In this document: positions 36,412-44,517 of the stretch, piece by piece
Layout: the number at the start of each line of letters is the position of its first letter
Position numbering within the stretch: position 1 is the first letter of the stretch
NCBI GenBank assembly: GCA_030532225.1
Contig: JAUNLQ010000006.1
Span: 1 to 64,000 of the forward strand
Direction of reading: 5' to 3'
DNA: 64,000 bases
From: Bacillota bacterium
GTDB lineage: Bacteria > Bacillota > Clostridia > Tissierellales > Peptoniphilaceae
Program-made: the position numbers and the translations under genes
Notes under the pieces: generated by a model
Told to the model about the DNA's origin: nothing
What the model saw: only the letters and a program-made list of their open reading frames with translations
Databases searched by the model: none

Positions 36412-37078
36412 TTTTGTTTCAGCAATTATTACTGCTGCTGGCTCTGGCAAAAGAATGGGCGCCTCCCTGCCAAAGTTGGAAATCAAAATAAAAGACAAGG
36501 CCCTAATTGACTATACAGTTGAAAAATTTTTCAGCCTACAAATCTTTGATGAAATTATCCTTCTTACAAGCCAGGGACTATTAGACACTTACAGAGAAAG
36601 ATTTAAAAAATACGAAAATTTAAAAGTAGTCCTTGGAGGAGCTTCAAGGGAAGAATCTACCTATCTTGGCCTAAAAGACTTAAGCCTTATATCAGACCTA
36701 GTAGTCTGTCATGATGGAGCCAGGCCCTTCGTAGCAAAGAAGACTATCTTAGACTCCCTTGACTCTGCCCTAGCCTATGGATCTGGCATTGCTGCAGTCA
36801 AGGCCAAGGACACTATTAAGCTTGCTGACAACAACAAGGTCATAAAAGATTTAGACAGGTCTAAGCTTTATCAAATCCAAACTCCCCAGACCTTTAAAAG
36901 CCAGCTTATAAAAAATGCCTATGACCAAGGTTTTGGAAAGATTAAGGCTACAGACGACTCTTCTTTCCTAGAAAATATAGGCAAAGATGTGTATTTAGTT
37001 GAAGGAACTTATGAAAATATAAAAATTACCACAAAGGAAGACCTAGTCTTTGGAAAAATGTTAATGGAGGTTTTATGA
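36398..37078 (+). CDS. ispD: 2-C-methyl-D-erythritol 4-phosphate cytidylyltransferase
   Basis: Makes CDP-methylerythritol from MEP and CTP. About 226 aa. Nucleotide-binding motif AAGSGKRMGASLPKLEI near the start; HDGARPFV, AAVKAKDTIK and YQIQTPQTFK are family signatures. The start overlaps the end of the preceding gene: GTG at 36398 has AGGA eight bases upstream, while an in-frame ATG at 36389 lacks a ribosome-binding site; either is possible. The stop overlaps the ispF start (ATGA). Confidence 0.95.
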   Translation: MYKNNFVSAIITAAGSGKRMGASLPKLEIKIKDKALIDYTVEKFFSLQIFDEIILLTSQGLLDTYRERFKKYENLKVVLGGASREESTYLGLKDLSLISDLVVCHDGARPFVAKKTILDSLDSALAYGSGIAAVKAKDTIKLADNNKVIKDLDRSKLYQIQTPQTFKSQLIKNAYDQGFGKIKATDDSSFLENIGKDVYLVEGTYENIKITTKEDLVFGKMLMEVL

Positions 37079-37551
37079 GAATAGGAATTGGCATAGATGT
37101 TCACAAATTAGTAAAGGGAAGAAAATTAATACTTGGAGGTATAGAAATCCCCCACTCTTTTGGACTTTTAGGCCACTCTGATGCAGATGTGCTAGTCCAC
37201 GCCATAATGGATGCCATGCTAGGAGCCCTGGCCCTAGGAGACATTGGCCAGCACTTTCCAGATACAGACATGGCTTACAAGGATATAGATTCTTGCCATC
37301 TTTTAGAAAGAGTCTATAAGCTAATTAAAGACCAAGGCTATAGAATAGAAAATATAGATTCAGTTGTAGCCCTCCAAGAACCTAAAATTGGAAAATATAT
37401 TCCCCAAATGAGGGACAAGCTGGGAAAAATTTTAGATATAACAGAAAATCAAATATCCATAAAGGCAACAACAACAGAAGGCCTAGGCTTTGTAGGCACA
37501 AAGGATGGAGCCTCAGCCTCTGCAGTTTGTCTTTTAGAAAAAATTAACTAG
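37075..37551 (+). CDS. ispF: 2-C-methyl-D-erythritol 2,4-cyclodiphosphate synthase
   Basis: 158 aa, exactly the common length. Zinc ligands Asp8, His10 (GIDVHKL) and His42 (DADVLVHAIMDA) are present, with GDIGQHFPDTD and KATTTEGLGF. Closes the operon ispE-drl-ispD-ispF, overlapping ispD by four bases and followed by a terminator. The pathway's dxs, ispG and ispH are not in the window. Confidence 0.97.
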   Translation: MRIGIGIDVHKLVKGRKLILGGIEIPHSFGLLGHSDADVLVHAIMDAMLGALALGDIGQHFPDTDMAYKDIDSCHLLERVYKLIKDQGYRIENIDSVVALQEPKIGKYIPQMRDKLGKILDITENQISIKATTTEGLGFVGTKDGASASAVCLLEKIN

Positions 37552-37578
37552 TAGCTTTTTGCCTACTAGTATTTTTTT
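37547..37578 (+). terminator. Terminator of the isoprenoid operon
   Basis: 8-bp stem ACTAGTAG / CTACTAGT with an 8-nt loop and seven T; the stem includes the ispF stop codon. Confidence 0.85.
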
Positions 37579-37675
37579 GCTAAAGTTACGAAAAGAAAAT
37601 CAATATTCAAGTCTTCTTGATTAATTTAAAGAAATTTATTATAGTTAAAATAAAAAATAAGCTTTAAGGATCCAA

Positions 37676-38566
37676 ATGGAAAGATATTATTCACTAAACA
37701 CTTATTTTAAAAATAAATATGGACAAAAGATAGGAAAACTTAGCCTTGATGGAGGATTTTCCTGTCCTAATAGAGATGGAAGCCTATCTACAGGAGGCTG
37801 TATTTTCTGTTCAGAAAAAGGAGCTGGAGAATTTAGCTCTGCTGGCAATATTTTGGACCAAATTGCTGACCAAAAAATTAGGCTGCAAAAAAAATGGAAG
37901 GTTAACAAGTTTATAGGCTACTTCCAAAACTTTACTAATACCTACGGACCAATAAACAAGCTAAAATCCCTTTATTACCAAGTTCTTGAAGATCCTGATA
38001 TTGTTGGCCTAGCCATAGCCACTAGGGCTGACTGTTTAGATGAACAGGTCCTAGACCTTTTAGAAGACTTGGCCAAGACTACTGATCTGTGGCTAGAAAT
38101 TGGCATGCAAAGTGTTAAGGCCCAAACCATTGCCTACATTAATCGTGGCTACTCCCATGACTACTTAAAAACCAAGCTTGAAGAACTGAAAAAAAGAAAT
38201 ATTAAATTTGTCCTCCATGTGATCTTTGGTCTGCCAGGAGAAAGTGAGGAGGACATGCTCAAATCCATAGCCTTTGTCAATGAAAGTGGAGCCTTTGGCA
38301 TAAAAATCCACTCCCTTTATATCCAGACTGACTCCAGACTTTATCAGGCTTACCTAGAAGAAAACTTCCCCTTGCTAAGTAAGGACCAGTACACCGACCT
38401 AGTAGTCAAGGCTTTGACCCTTTTAAATAAAGACCTAGTAGTCCATAGGATAACTGGAGATGGAGATAAGAAAAAACTTGTGGCTCCCCTTTGGGCAGCA
38501 GACAAGCTAGCAGTAATTGGACTCATAAATAAAAAACTAAAAGTTCTTGACGAAAAAAAGCCCTAG
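37676..38566 (+). CDS. Radical SAM protein of the TIGR01212/YhcC-YtqA family
   Basis: 296 aa. The iron-sulfur motif is of the long form seen in this family: CPNRDGSLSTGGCIFC, with Cys at positions that fit C-x(9)-C-x2-C-like spacing, near residues 29-45. Further family features are LSLDGGFSCPNRD, YFQNFTNTYGP, IATRADCLD, WLEIGMQS and HVIFGLPGE. The activity is not firmly known; it is related to Elp3-like radical SAM enzymes. Monocistronic, ended by a hairpin shared with the convergent lipoprotein gene. Confidence 0.88.
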   Translation: MERYYSLNTYFKNKYGQKIGKLSLDGGFSCPNRDGSLSTGGCIFCSEKGAGEFSSAGNILDQIADQKIRLQKKWKVNKFIGYFQNFTNTYGPINKLKSLYYQVLEDPDIVGLAIATRADCLDEQVLDLLEDLAKTTDLWLEIGMQSVKAQTIAYINRGYSHDYLKTKLEELKKRNIKFVLHVIFGLPGESEEDMLKSIAFVNESGAFGIKIHSLYIQTDSRLYQAYLEENFPLLSKDQYTDLVVKALTLLNKDLVVHRITGDGDKKKLVAPLWAADKLAVIGLINKKLKVLDEKKP

Positions 38567-38585
38567 ACTCAATCTAAGGCTTTTT
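38553..38585. terminator. Bidirectional terminator between convergent genes
   Basis: Stem AAAAAGCC-C-TAGA / TCTAAGGCTTTTT; A-runs and T-runs flank both sides, so it can serve the radical SAM gene (plus) and the lipoprotein gene (minus). Confidence 0.8.
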
Positions 38586-38587
38586 CT

Positions 38588-39727
38588 TTATTCTAGGACT
38601 TCAAAGTCATCTACAATTGTTTTTAAGGCTAGGCCGTATGGTTTGTAATAAATTATTCCTTGATAATAGGTCCAGTTTTCTGTTCCCAAGCGATCAAGGG
38701 CTGCCTGGTACTCATCTTGGTTAGCGACAATGAGAGAATCTTTTGGGACCTGTCTTATATTGTCAATATAGACTACATTTTCTTGGTAGCCTGGAATTTC
38801 CTCTAGCTTGTGAGAAAAATTTTCTAGGCCCTTTTCCTTGGCCTGCCAATACACCCTTTCAAGAAGCTGGTCTACAGGTCTTCTAGTGCTTAACAAAATA
38901 CTTTCTAGCTGGTCAAAGCCCCTAGTGAAGTTTTTTAGGTTAGAGCCAAAGTCACCCATTTCTGAATTTCTGTAGGAAGAGAACTTATAGCTGCCTTGGT
39001 CTAGTTTGTAGGTAATTTGGCAAGGCTGGCCTGAACCTGCAGAATTTTCAAAAATCCCTTGGTCTAAGGCGTAGTACATTTTTTCGTAGTAGCCCACTAT
39101 AGAATACTTGTCCTCTTCAAAAAAGCTAGCTACAGGGCTAAAGGAATTTATTAGAATTTGTCCATAATCTTCATATTCTATTTGGTCAGAAATTTTTCCT
39201 TCTAGGAGAAGCTGGTCAAGGATTACTACTTCTAAAAGGTCCTTGTTAAGGGCTTTTTCTGTCTTAAAATATCTGCCTAGTTGGCCCTTTTCATAAAGAT
39301 AAGAATAGTAAGTCTCCAGTTCATCTCCTCCATCTAATAAAAGATAGCTAGAATCTGTTAAAGAAACTTTTATAGTAAGGTCTTCAAGCTTTGGCTCTGC
39401 TGCATTTTCTCCATCCTCTACTTGGTCCATGGTCTTTAGTAAATCTAAAATAGGCTCCATAGACTGGTCAGGAATTTCTAAGGTAACAAAGTCTCCTTCC
39501 TTGTTTAAAACTTCGAGTCCAAGACTACTGTATTCCAGGTCTTGGCCAGATTTTATACTAAGCTTCTTTAAATCTTCTTGGACTTTTGTCCCTTGATCAA
39601 CTGGATCTTCAATACTGCCTTCAACTTGCTTTTCATTTTCTATATTTTCATTTTCACTAGGCTGAGGATTTTTCTGACAGGCTGTTAAGAAAAACACCAA
39701 GGCTAGTAATAAGTATAATTTTTTCAT
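38588..39727 (-). CDS. Lipoprotein of unknown function
   Basis: 379 aa. Signal peptide with lipobox LTAC (Cys17), an Asn/Glu-rich low-complexity linker (20-50), then an acidic globular region of about 330 aa rich in Tyr, Asp and Leu, with no family I recognise. RRPVDQLLERVYWQAKEKGL and a closing segment with several aromatic residues (NWTYYQGIIYYKPYG) are features to search with. Monocistronic, with AGGTG before the ATG. Surface-exposed by its signal; function unknown. Confidence 0.75.
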   Translation of the reverse strand: MKKLYLLLALVFFLTACQKNPQPSENENIENEKQVEGSIEDPVDQGTKVQEDLKKLSIKSGQDLEYSSLGLEVLNKEGDFVTLEIPDQSMEPILDLLKTMDQVEDGENAAEPKLEDLTIKVSLTDSSYLLLDGGDELETYYSYLYEKGQLGRYFKTEKALNKDLLEVVILDQLLLEGKISDQIEYEDYGQILINSFSPVASFFEEDKYSIVGYYEKMYYALDQGIFENSAGSGQPCQITYKLDQGSYKFSSYRNSEMGDFGSNLKNFTRGFDQLESILLSTRRPVDQLLERVYWQAKEKGLENFSHKLEEIPGYQENVVYIDNIRQVPKDSLIVANQDEYQAALDRLGTENWTYYQGIIYYKPYGLALKTIVDDFEVLE

Positions 39728-39823
39728 AAGTCACCTCTTACTATGATTATAAGCCAAACAAAGAAGAGTTTTTCAACAAAATAGTTACAATTTTTTTATA
39801 GAAACTTAAGGTTAAAAATTTTT

Positions 39824-40639
39824 TTAATTAAGACTTTTTCTTTGGGCAAATTTTTTATAAAGAAGAAAAAGTGTAATTATTAAGACTCCTGTTACTACAA
39901 GTCCACCTTCAGGTCCAAAGGTCCCACCATAGACAAGGTCATCTTTTAAAATTTTAATAATAAAAAGAGAGCTTTCAGCCCTAGTTCCTGACACATGCAT
40001 GGCAAAAATCCCCCCTTGGAAAAAGTTCCAAGTAAAATGGTAGCCTATAGCTGGCCAAATAGAGTCAAAATAAAGACACAATAAGGCAAAGACTATAGAC
40101 ACTAAAAACAAATTTATGGCTGGTAAAGGGTTAGAAAGAGCTCCAGGATTAGCAAAATGTAAGGCAGAAAAAACAAGAGATGGCAATAAAACAGCAATTT
40201 TTATATTGGAAAAGTGTTTTATCATGTTTTGTAAATATCCCCTAGTAAAAACCTCTTCTCCTATTCCCACTCCTATCATTCTAGTTAAATAAAAATAAAA
40301 GTTTTTATCTTCGAAAACGTTGGCTAGAGAAAGGACTTGGATCCTTCCAGTAATTATATTGACAAGAAAAATTATGGTCATTGATATTATCCCAAGTAAG
40401 GATCCTTTTAAAAAATTTAGCCCTAGTTTTTGGTCTTTTAGTTTAAGGCTGTATCTTTTTTGGTCCCTGAAAATAAAATAAGTTATAAGAACTGAAATTA
40501 GCAAAAATACGTTGCCTGTATTCATTATTATAGGATGAAGGACTGGAAATTTAGAAAGTACTTGTAAAAACAGGCCAGAAATTAGTATAAGTAAAATTAT
40601 TCTTAAGCCTATATTAGAAATTTTCTTTAACTTGTTCAT
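39824..40639 (-). CDS. CPBP-family intramembrane metalloprotease
   Basis: 271 aa with about eight transmembrane helices. The three CPBP (Abi) motifs are present: EEVFTRGYLQN (EE-x-x-x-R type), FSALHFANPG (first His) and HFTWNFFQGG (second His/Asn). The family includes type II CAAX proteases, bacteriocin self-immunity proteins and regulators of stress responses; the substrate here is unknown, and no bacteriocin gene is seen nearby. Single gene. Confidence 0.88.
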   Translation of the reverse strand: MNKLKKISNIGLRIILLILISGLFLQVLSKFPVLHPIIMNTGNVFLLISVLITYFIFRDQKRYSLKLKDQKLGLNFLKGSLLGIISMTIIFLVNIITGRIQVLSLANVFEDKNFYFYLTRMIGVGIGEEVFTRGYLQNMIKHFSNIKIAVLLPSLVFSALHFANPGALSNPLPAINLFLVSIVFALLCLYFDSIWPAIGYHFTWNFFQGGIFAMHVSGTRAESSLFIIKILKDDLVYGGTFGPEGGLVVTGVLIITLFLLYKKFAQRKSLN

Positions 40640-40780
40640 TCTTATTTTCTCCTTTTAACAAAAAGCTTTTTATCTTAACTAGAAACAGCTTTATTCTTTG
40701 CCAACAAATTTATTATACTCCAAAAATATTTACAAGTGTTTAAACTAATATTAATTTTAAAATTTTTATAGAAAAGTATT

Positions 40781-40816
40781 AAAAAAGACCATTTTTTTCT
40801 AAAAAATCATGGTCTT
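40781..40816 (-). terminator. Terminator of the DUF1801-type gene
   Basis: Minus-strand 8-bp stem AAGACCAT / ATGGTCTT with an A/T loop and trailing T, 20 bases behind the stop at 40836. Confidence 0.8.
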
Positions 40817-40835
40817 CTTCCAAATTTTTTAAGTT

Positions 40836-41243
40836 TTACTTGGCATATTCTTTATAGCACCATTTTGCAATTTCTCCAATCAAGTCTAAGGGTATGGCCT
40901 GGTCATAGGGAAATTGAATTGCCCCCTTGGTCTTAGAATAGTCTGACAGTTTGTCAGCAAAATGTTCAACGGCTTCAGGTCCTGGATAAAGGCCAAGATG
41001 GTTTTTGTGGGCTGCAAAGTGAATAATATTTTTCCCCTTCCAATAAGTTGGCATGGACCAGGATATTTTTTCACTAACATCAGGCAAAACACCCTTTATA
41101 GTCTTATGAACTTGGATTAGATAGTCTTGAATTTCTTCCCTTTGATTTAAAATATATTCATCTATGGTTGTTGGTTTAGGGCCACAATAATGGCTTTGAT
41201 TAGTTTTTTTAAAAGTCTTTCCACAGTCAGGACAGGTCCACAT
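40836..41243 (-). CDS. DUF1801 (YdhG-like) protein with N-terminal zinc ribbon
   Basis: 135 aa. Residues 1-20 form a small zinc-ribbon-like finger (CPDCGKTF...HYCG), followed by a DUF1801/YdhG domain of about 110 aa with the motifs VSEKISWSMPTYWKGKNI, FAAHKNHLGLYPG and AIQFPYDQAIP. Related proteins have been called iron chaperones (frataxin-like Fra in Bacillus), but this is not established for members with the extra finger. Next to a DUF2200 gene on the same strand, 32 bases apart. Confidence 0.82.
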   Translation of the reverse strand: MWTCPDCGKTFKKTNQSHYCGPKPTTIDEYILNQREEIQDYLIQVHKTIKGVLPDVSEKISWSMPTYWKGKNIIHFAAHKNHLGLYPGPEAVEHFADKLSDYSKTKGAIQFPYDQAIPLDLIGEIAKWCYKEYAK

Positions 41244-41275
41244 TATTTTGTCTCCTTTAAGGTTTTTTTGGTTTC

Positions 41276-41626
41276 TTATGATCTTAATATTTTTTCCATG
41301 GCCTTGCCCTTGGCCAACTCATCTACTAGCTTGTCTAGATAGCGAATTTCTTGCATCAATTCTTCTTCAACTTCTTCTACTTTAATGCCACAAATACTTC
41401 CTTTAATGAGCTTACGCTTGGGATTTAGCCTTGGAGCCTGTAAAAAGAAGTCTCCATAGCTTATATCTGATTTCATTAGGTCTTCAATTTCTTCCTTGCT
41501 GTAGCCTGTTAGCCAAGAAGTTATTTCAAAGACTTCAGCCCTTGTTCGATTCTTTCTCTCAGCCTTGGCAACTAACATAGGATAGGTCTTGGCAAAGGAC
41601 ATGGCATATACTTTTTCCTTGTTCAT
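41276..41626 (-). CDS. DUF2200 family protein
   Basis: 116 aa, cytoplasmic. Recognisable DUF2200 features: the start [37 protein letters not shown], and [24 protein letters not shown] segment (quoted in parts: [13 protein letters not shown], GVxVEE-like GIKVEEVEE). Function unknown. Precedes the DUF1801-type gene and is probably co-transcribed with it; such pairs of small domain proteins are common in Bacillota. Confidence 0.82.
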   Translation of the reverse strand: MNKEKVYAMSFAKTYPMLVAKAERKNRTRAEVFEITSWLTGYSKEEIEDLMKSDISYGDFFLQAPRLNPKRKLIKGSICGIKVEEVEEELMQEIRYLDKLVDELAKGKAMEKILRS

Positions 41627-41688
41627 TTTTATTTCCCTTTCTGAATTTTTTAATTTAACTTTCTAAGCTATCTTTACCCAATTATAAA

Positions 41689-41717
41689 GAAAAAACAGAG
41701 GACCTTAAATCCTCTGC
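41689..41717 (-). terminator. Terminator of metK
   Basis: Minus-strand 7-bp GC-containing stem CAGAGGA / TCCTCTG, 7-nt loop, then six T. Confidence 0.88.
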
Positions 41718-41723
41718 TTAAAT

Positions 41724-42893
41724 CTATATTCCTGCTAATTTTTTTAATTCTTCCACCTTGTCTCTTGCTTCCCATTTTACTCCCAGGTCTTCTCTACCAA
41801 AGTGGCCATAGGCTGCTAGGTCTTTGTAAATTGGTTTTCTTAAGTCTAAGTCTCTTATTATAGCTGCTGGTCTTAGGTCAAAGACTTGGTTAACAAAGCC
41901 TTCAATCTCTTGGTTGGAAAACTTAGAAGTGCCAAAGGTGTCAACGTAAATTGATAGTGGTTTGGCTACACCAATTGCATAGGATAAACCAACTTCACAC
42001 TTGTCAGCAAGACCTGCTGCAACAATATTTTTTGCCACATATCTGGCAGCATAAGAAGCTGACCTGTCTACCTTTGTTGGGTCCTTGCCTGAGAAGGCTC
42101 CTCCACCATGACGGGCATAGCCACCATAGGTGTCTACAATAATCTTTCTGCCTGTTAGGCCAGCATCTCCCATTGGGCCACCAACTACAAATCTGCCTGT
42201 TGGGTTAATGTAGATTTTAGTATTTTCATCAATTAGATCTTGGCCTACTACTGGTAGAATTACATGTTCTTTTATGTCTGATCTTAATTGGTCCAAGTCG
42301 ATTGTGTTTTCATGTTGGGTGGAAATAACTATGTTTTCTAATCTCTTGGCTACTCCATCTTCATATTCTACTGTAACTTGGCTCTTGCCGTCTGGTCTTA
42401 GATAGTCTAAGATCCCTTCTTTTCTAACTTGGGCCAATCTCTTAGATAGTCTATGGGCTAGGGAAATTGGTAGAGGCATTAGTTCTTCAGTTTCATTACA
42501 AGCATAACCAAACATTATTCCTTGGTCCCCTGCTCCAATTGAATCTAGCTCATCTTCTGTTCCTTTTCTATCAACTCCCATGGCAATATCTGGTGATTGT
42601 TCCTTAATAGATGATAAAACTGCACAAGTGTCACCATCAAAGCCATACTTGGCCCTAGTGTAGCCAATTTCTTTTACTGTATCTCTTACTAGACTTTGAA
42701 AATCCACATAGGCTGAGGTAGAAATTTCTCCAGTAATAACTACCATACCAGTAGAAACCATAGTTTCACAAGCCACTCTCGCATTTTCGTCTTGTTCTAA
42801 TATTGCATCTAAAATTGCATCAGAAATTTGGTCACAAACCTTGTCTGGATGACCTTCTGTTACAGATTCAGATGAAAATAACCATTTTGTCAT
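41724..42893 (-). CDS. metK: S-adenosylmethionine synthetase
   Basis: Makes SAM from methionine and ATP. 389 aa counted from the ATG at 42893 with AAGGAGG upstream; an earlier in-frame ATG lies in the riboswitch terminator and is not used. Motifs: [21 protein letters not shown] (start, in parts [12 protein letters not shown]), [29 protein letters not shown] (P-loop-like GGGAFSGKD). Controlled by the SAM-I riboswitch directly upstream, so expression falls when SAM is high. Single gene. Confidence 0.97.
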   Translation of the reverse strand: MTKWLFSSESVTEGHPDKVCDQISDAILDAILEQDENARVACETMVSTGMVVITGEISTSAYVDFQSLVRDTVKEIGYTRAKYGFDGDTCAVLSSIKEQSPDIAMGVDRKGTEDELDSIGAGDQGIMFGYACNETEELMPLPISLAHRLSKRLAQVRKEGILDYLRPDGKSQVTVEYEDGVAKRLENIVISTQHENTIDLDQLRSDIKEHVILPVVGQDLIDENTKIYINPTGRFVVGGPMGDAGLTGRKIIVDTYGGYARHGGGAFSGKDPTKVDRSASYAARYVAKNIVAAGLADKCEVGLSYAIGVAKPLSIYVDTFGTSKFSNQEIEGFVNQVFDLRPAAIIRDLDLRKPIYKDLAAYGHFGREDLGVKWEARDKVEELKKLAGI

Positions 42894-42911
42894 TTTTTCC
42901 TCCTTAAAATT

Positions 42912-43050
42912 AAAAAAACTACTCTGAAAGAAGAGTAGTTTCAAAAAACAATTAAGAACTCATCTTTCAGACTGTTGTCTGTGGGATTTAGCACCACTAA
43001 TAGGTTGCTGGATTTCACAGGGCCCATTCCCTCCATCACTCTCAATGAGA
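42912..43050 (-). promoter_or_regulatory. SAM-I (S-box) riboswitch controlling metK
   Basis: Minus strand. The aptamer (42959-43050) shows the conserved S-box order: GAGAGTGATGGAGGGAATGG, CCTGTGAAATCCAGCAACC, GGTGCTAAATCCCACAG, with P1 closed by TCTCAT / ATGAG. It is followed by a rho-independent terminator, AAACTACTCT / AGAGTAGTTT plus a T run (42912-42941), just before the metK ribosome-binding site. This is a transcriptional OFF switch for SAM. Confidence 0.95.
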
Positions 43051-43057
43051 TATTATA

Positions 43058-43085
43058 ATTATATCAGCTTGTATTAATAAATCAA
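43058..43085 (-). promoter_or_regulatory. Promoter of the metK leader
   Basis: Minus strand: -35 TTGATT (43080-43085), 16-nt spacer, -10 TATAAT (43058-43063), a few bases before the riboswitch aptamer. Confidence 0.75.
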
Positions 43086-43113
43086 GATTTATATTTTATT
43101 TCACTTACTTTTC

Positions 43114-43398
43114 TTAATTTTTCAATACATCTGCATATTCAGGTTTTCTTTCCATTTCTCTAACTGCAAAAGGACACAGTGGATATATTTTTACATCCTT
43201 TTCCCTAGCTCTTTCAACAAGTTCAGCAAAAAGTCTTTGGGCAATTTGTTGGCCCCTATAGCTATCTTCTACAAATGTATGGTCTACAATCCAAATTTTT
43301 CCATTGGCAGAAATTCTATAGGTGCACTCACCAATTTCCTTTTGGCCATCATAGGCTGCTGACCTATTTTTTTCTTCTTCATATTGTATTTTTATCAT
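43114..43398 (-). CDS. Small GNAT-like N-acetyltransferase (YjdJ/NATD1 type)
   Basis: 94 aa. Start placed at the ATG 43398, preceded by AAAGGGGAC; a longer reading upstream has no ribosome-binding site. The short GNAT fold of the YjdJ/NATD1 type is recognisable from GQKEIGECTYRI, IVDHTFVEDSYRGQQIAQRL (acetyl-CoA-binding loop RGQQIAQRL) and the closing IYPLCPFAVREMERKPEY. The substrate is unknown. Monocistronic or following the metK promoter region divergently spaced. Confidence 0.85.
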   Translation of the reverse strand: MIKIQYEEEKNRSAAYDGQKEIGECTYRISANGKIWIVDHTFVEDSYRGQQIAQRLFAELVERAREKDVKIYPLCPFAVREMERKPEYADVLKN

Positions 43399-43495
43399 AA
43401 AGTCCCCTTTCTTCTTGTAATAAATTCTATTAAAGTAATACCCTAATAATTTTTTCTTGAAACAAAGAGGCAAAAGCTAGGCCAAGGACTAAGCC

Positions 43496-44224
43496 TTATA
43501 GGTCTAAGGTTTCTACACTTGGTGGAAGTTTGTAGACTATGTTTTTTCTTTCTACAATTATTTCTGTTTTGTCTCTTAATTTCTTATCAGAATTTATGGC
43601 CTTTAATAGCTCCTTAGTTGGATTAATGGCTATAGGTTTGCCTACTAAACTTAGCATAGACAGGTCTCCAATTGTATCTCCATAGGCATAAGACTGGTCA
43701 AGATCTAGTTTGTATTTTTCTAAAAGTTCTTGAACTGCCAAATACTTATTTTCTGAATTCCACATTTTGGAGATTTGGCCAGAAAAATTGTTATTTTCAT
43801 CTGCTATATAAACTGTTCCCCTATAGTCTGTGGCCTTGTATTTTTTTGCCATTCTTGAAACTAAAAAATCTGGCGACCCAGAAATAAAGAAGATTAAATG
43901 GCCTTGCTTGTGGTGATAATTCAACCTATCTCTTGAATAGGTATAAATATCTTCATAAGATGACTCTATAGTTTGGTCTGCTATAAAGTTTAGAAAGTCC
44001 ATGTTTATTCCCTTTAAATTTTCTGAGTAAAGAGTTGATATGGTAGTTATATAGTCATCATATTCTCCATATCTTTTGGCCCAATTTTTTTCTATATCTG
44101 CTACTTGGCTGTAGTAGGTTTTGTTAGAAATAATTTCGTATTGAAGTAACTTCTTAAAATTTCTTGTCATTAAAGAATCTCTAAAAATTGTACCGTCAAT
44201 ATCAAAAAAAGCTGCAATTTTCAT
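43496..44224 (-). CDS. HAD-IB family hydrolase (SerB-like phosphatase)
   Basis: 242 aa. HAD motifs: FFDIDGTIF (nucleophile Asp8 and Asp10), FFISGSPDFLVSRMAKK (motif 2, Ser), and YAYGDTIGDLSMLSLVGKPIAI (motif 4, GD-x-x-x-D). The cap sequence and GKPIAINPTKEL are typical of the HAD-IB/SerB2-type group. Substrate unknown; phosphoserine or a lipid phosphate are possible. A terminator separates it from the upstream small membrane protein. Confidence 0.85.
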   Translation of the reverse strand: MKIAAFFDIDGTIFRDSLMTRNFKKLLQYEIISNKTYYSQVADIEKNWAKRYGEYDDYITTISTLYSENLKGINMDFLNFIADQTIESSYEDIYTYSRDRLNYHHKQGHLIFFISGSPDFLVSRMAKKYKATDYRGTVYIADENNNFSGQISKMWNSENKYLAVQELLEKYKLDLDQSYAYGDTIGDLSMLSLVGKPIAINPTKELLKAINSDKKLRDKTEIIVERKNIVYKLPPSVETLDL

Positions 44225-44245
44225 TTTGGCCTCCTTTCATTTATG

Positions 44246-44276
44246 TAAAAAGCTGGAGACTAATATAATCTCCAGC
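44246..44276 (-). terminator. Terminator behind the opp operon and its small distal gene
   Basis: Minus-strand 8-bp stem GCTGGAGA / TCTCCAGC, 9-nt loop and a T run, directly after the small membrane-protein gene ending at 44283. Confidence 0.88.
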
Positions 44277-44282
44277 AATTTT

Positions 44283-44489
44283 TTATGATAACCATAAAAG
44301 TATTAATTTAATCATTATAGCAAAAATAATAATTACTACTGCAGCTGCAGGCAAGAAGGTTTTTAAGGCTGCTAGAATCAAAGCTCTTTCGTCTTCTTTT
44401 GTAAATTCTTTTTCCTTAATCTTGTCTAATTTTTCTTGAATCTCCTCATTAGATAAACCATCAAGGCTGTCCAAGGGTTTTTTAAACAT
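44283..44489 (-). CDS. Small single-pass membrane protein, function unknown
   Basis: 68 aa: a charged, helical N-terminal part (about 1-40, with the pattern LSNEEIQEKLDKIKEKEFT) and one strongly hydrophobic helix (44-66). AAGGAGG precedes the ATG by seven bases, so it is surely translated. It lies 28 bases behind oppF with no terminator between and a terminator after it, so it is probably the last gene of the opp operon. It may be an accessory to the transporter; this is inference. No family recognised. Confidence 0.7.
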   Translation of the reverse strand: MFKKPLDSLDGLSNEEIQEKLDKIKEKEFTKEDERALILAALKTFLPAAAVVIIIFAIMIKLILLWLS

Positions 44490-44517
44490 AGGCTTTCCTC
44501 CTTGCTAATAAAAATTC

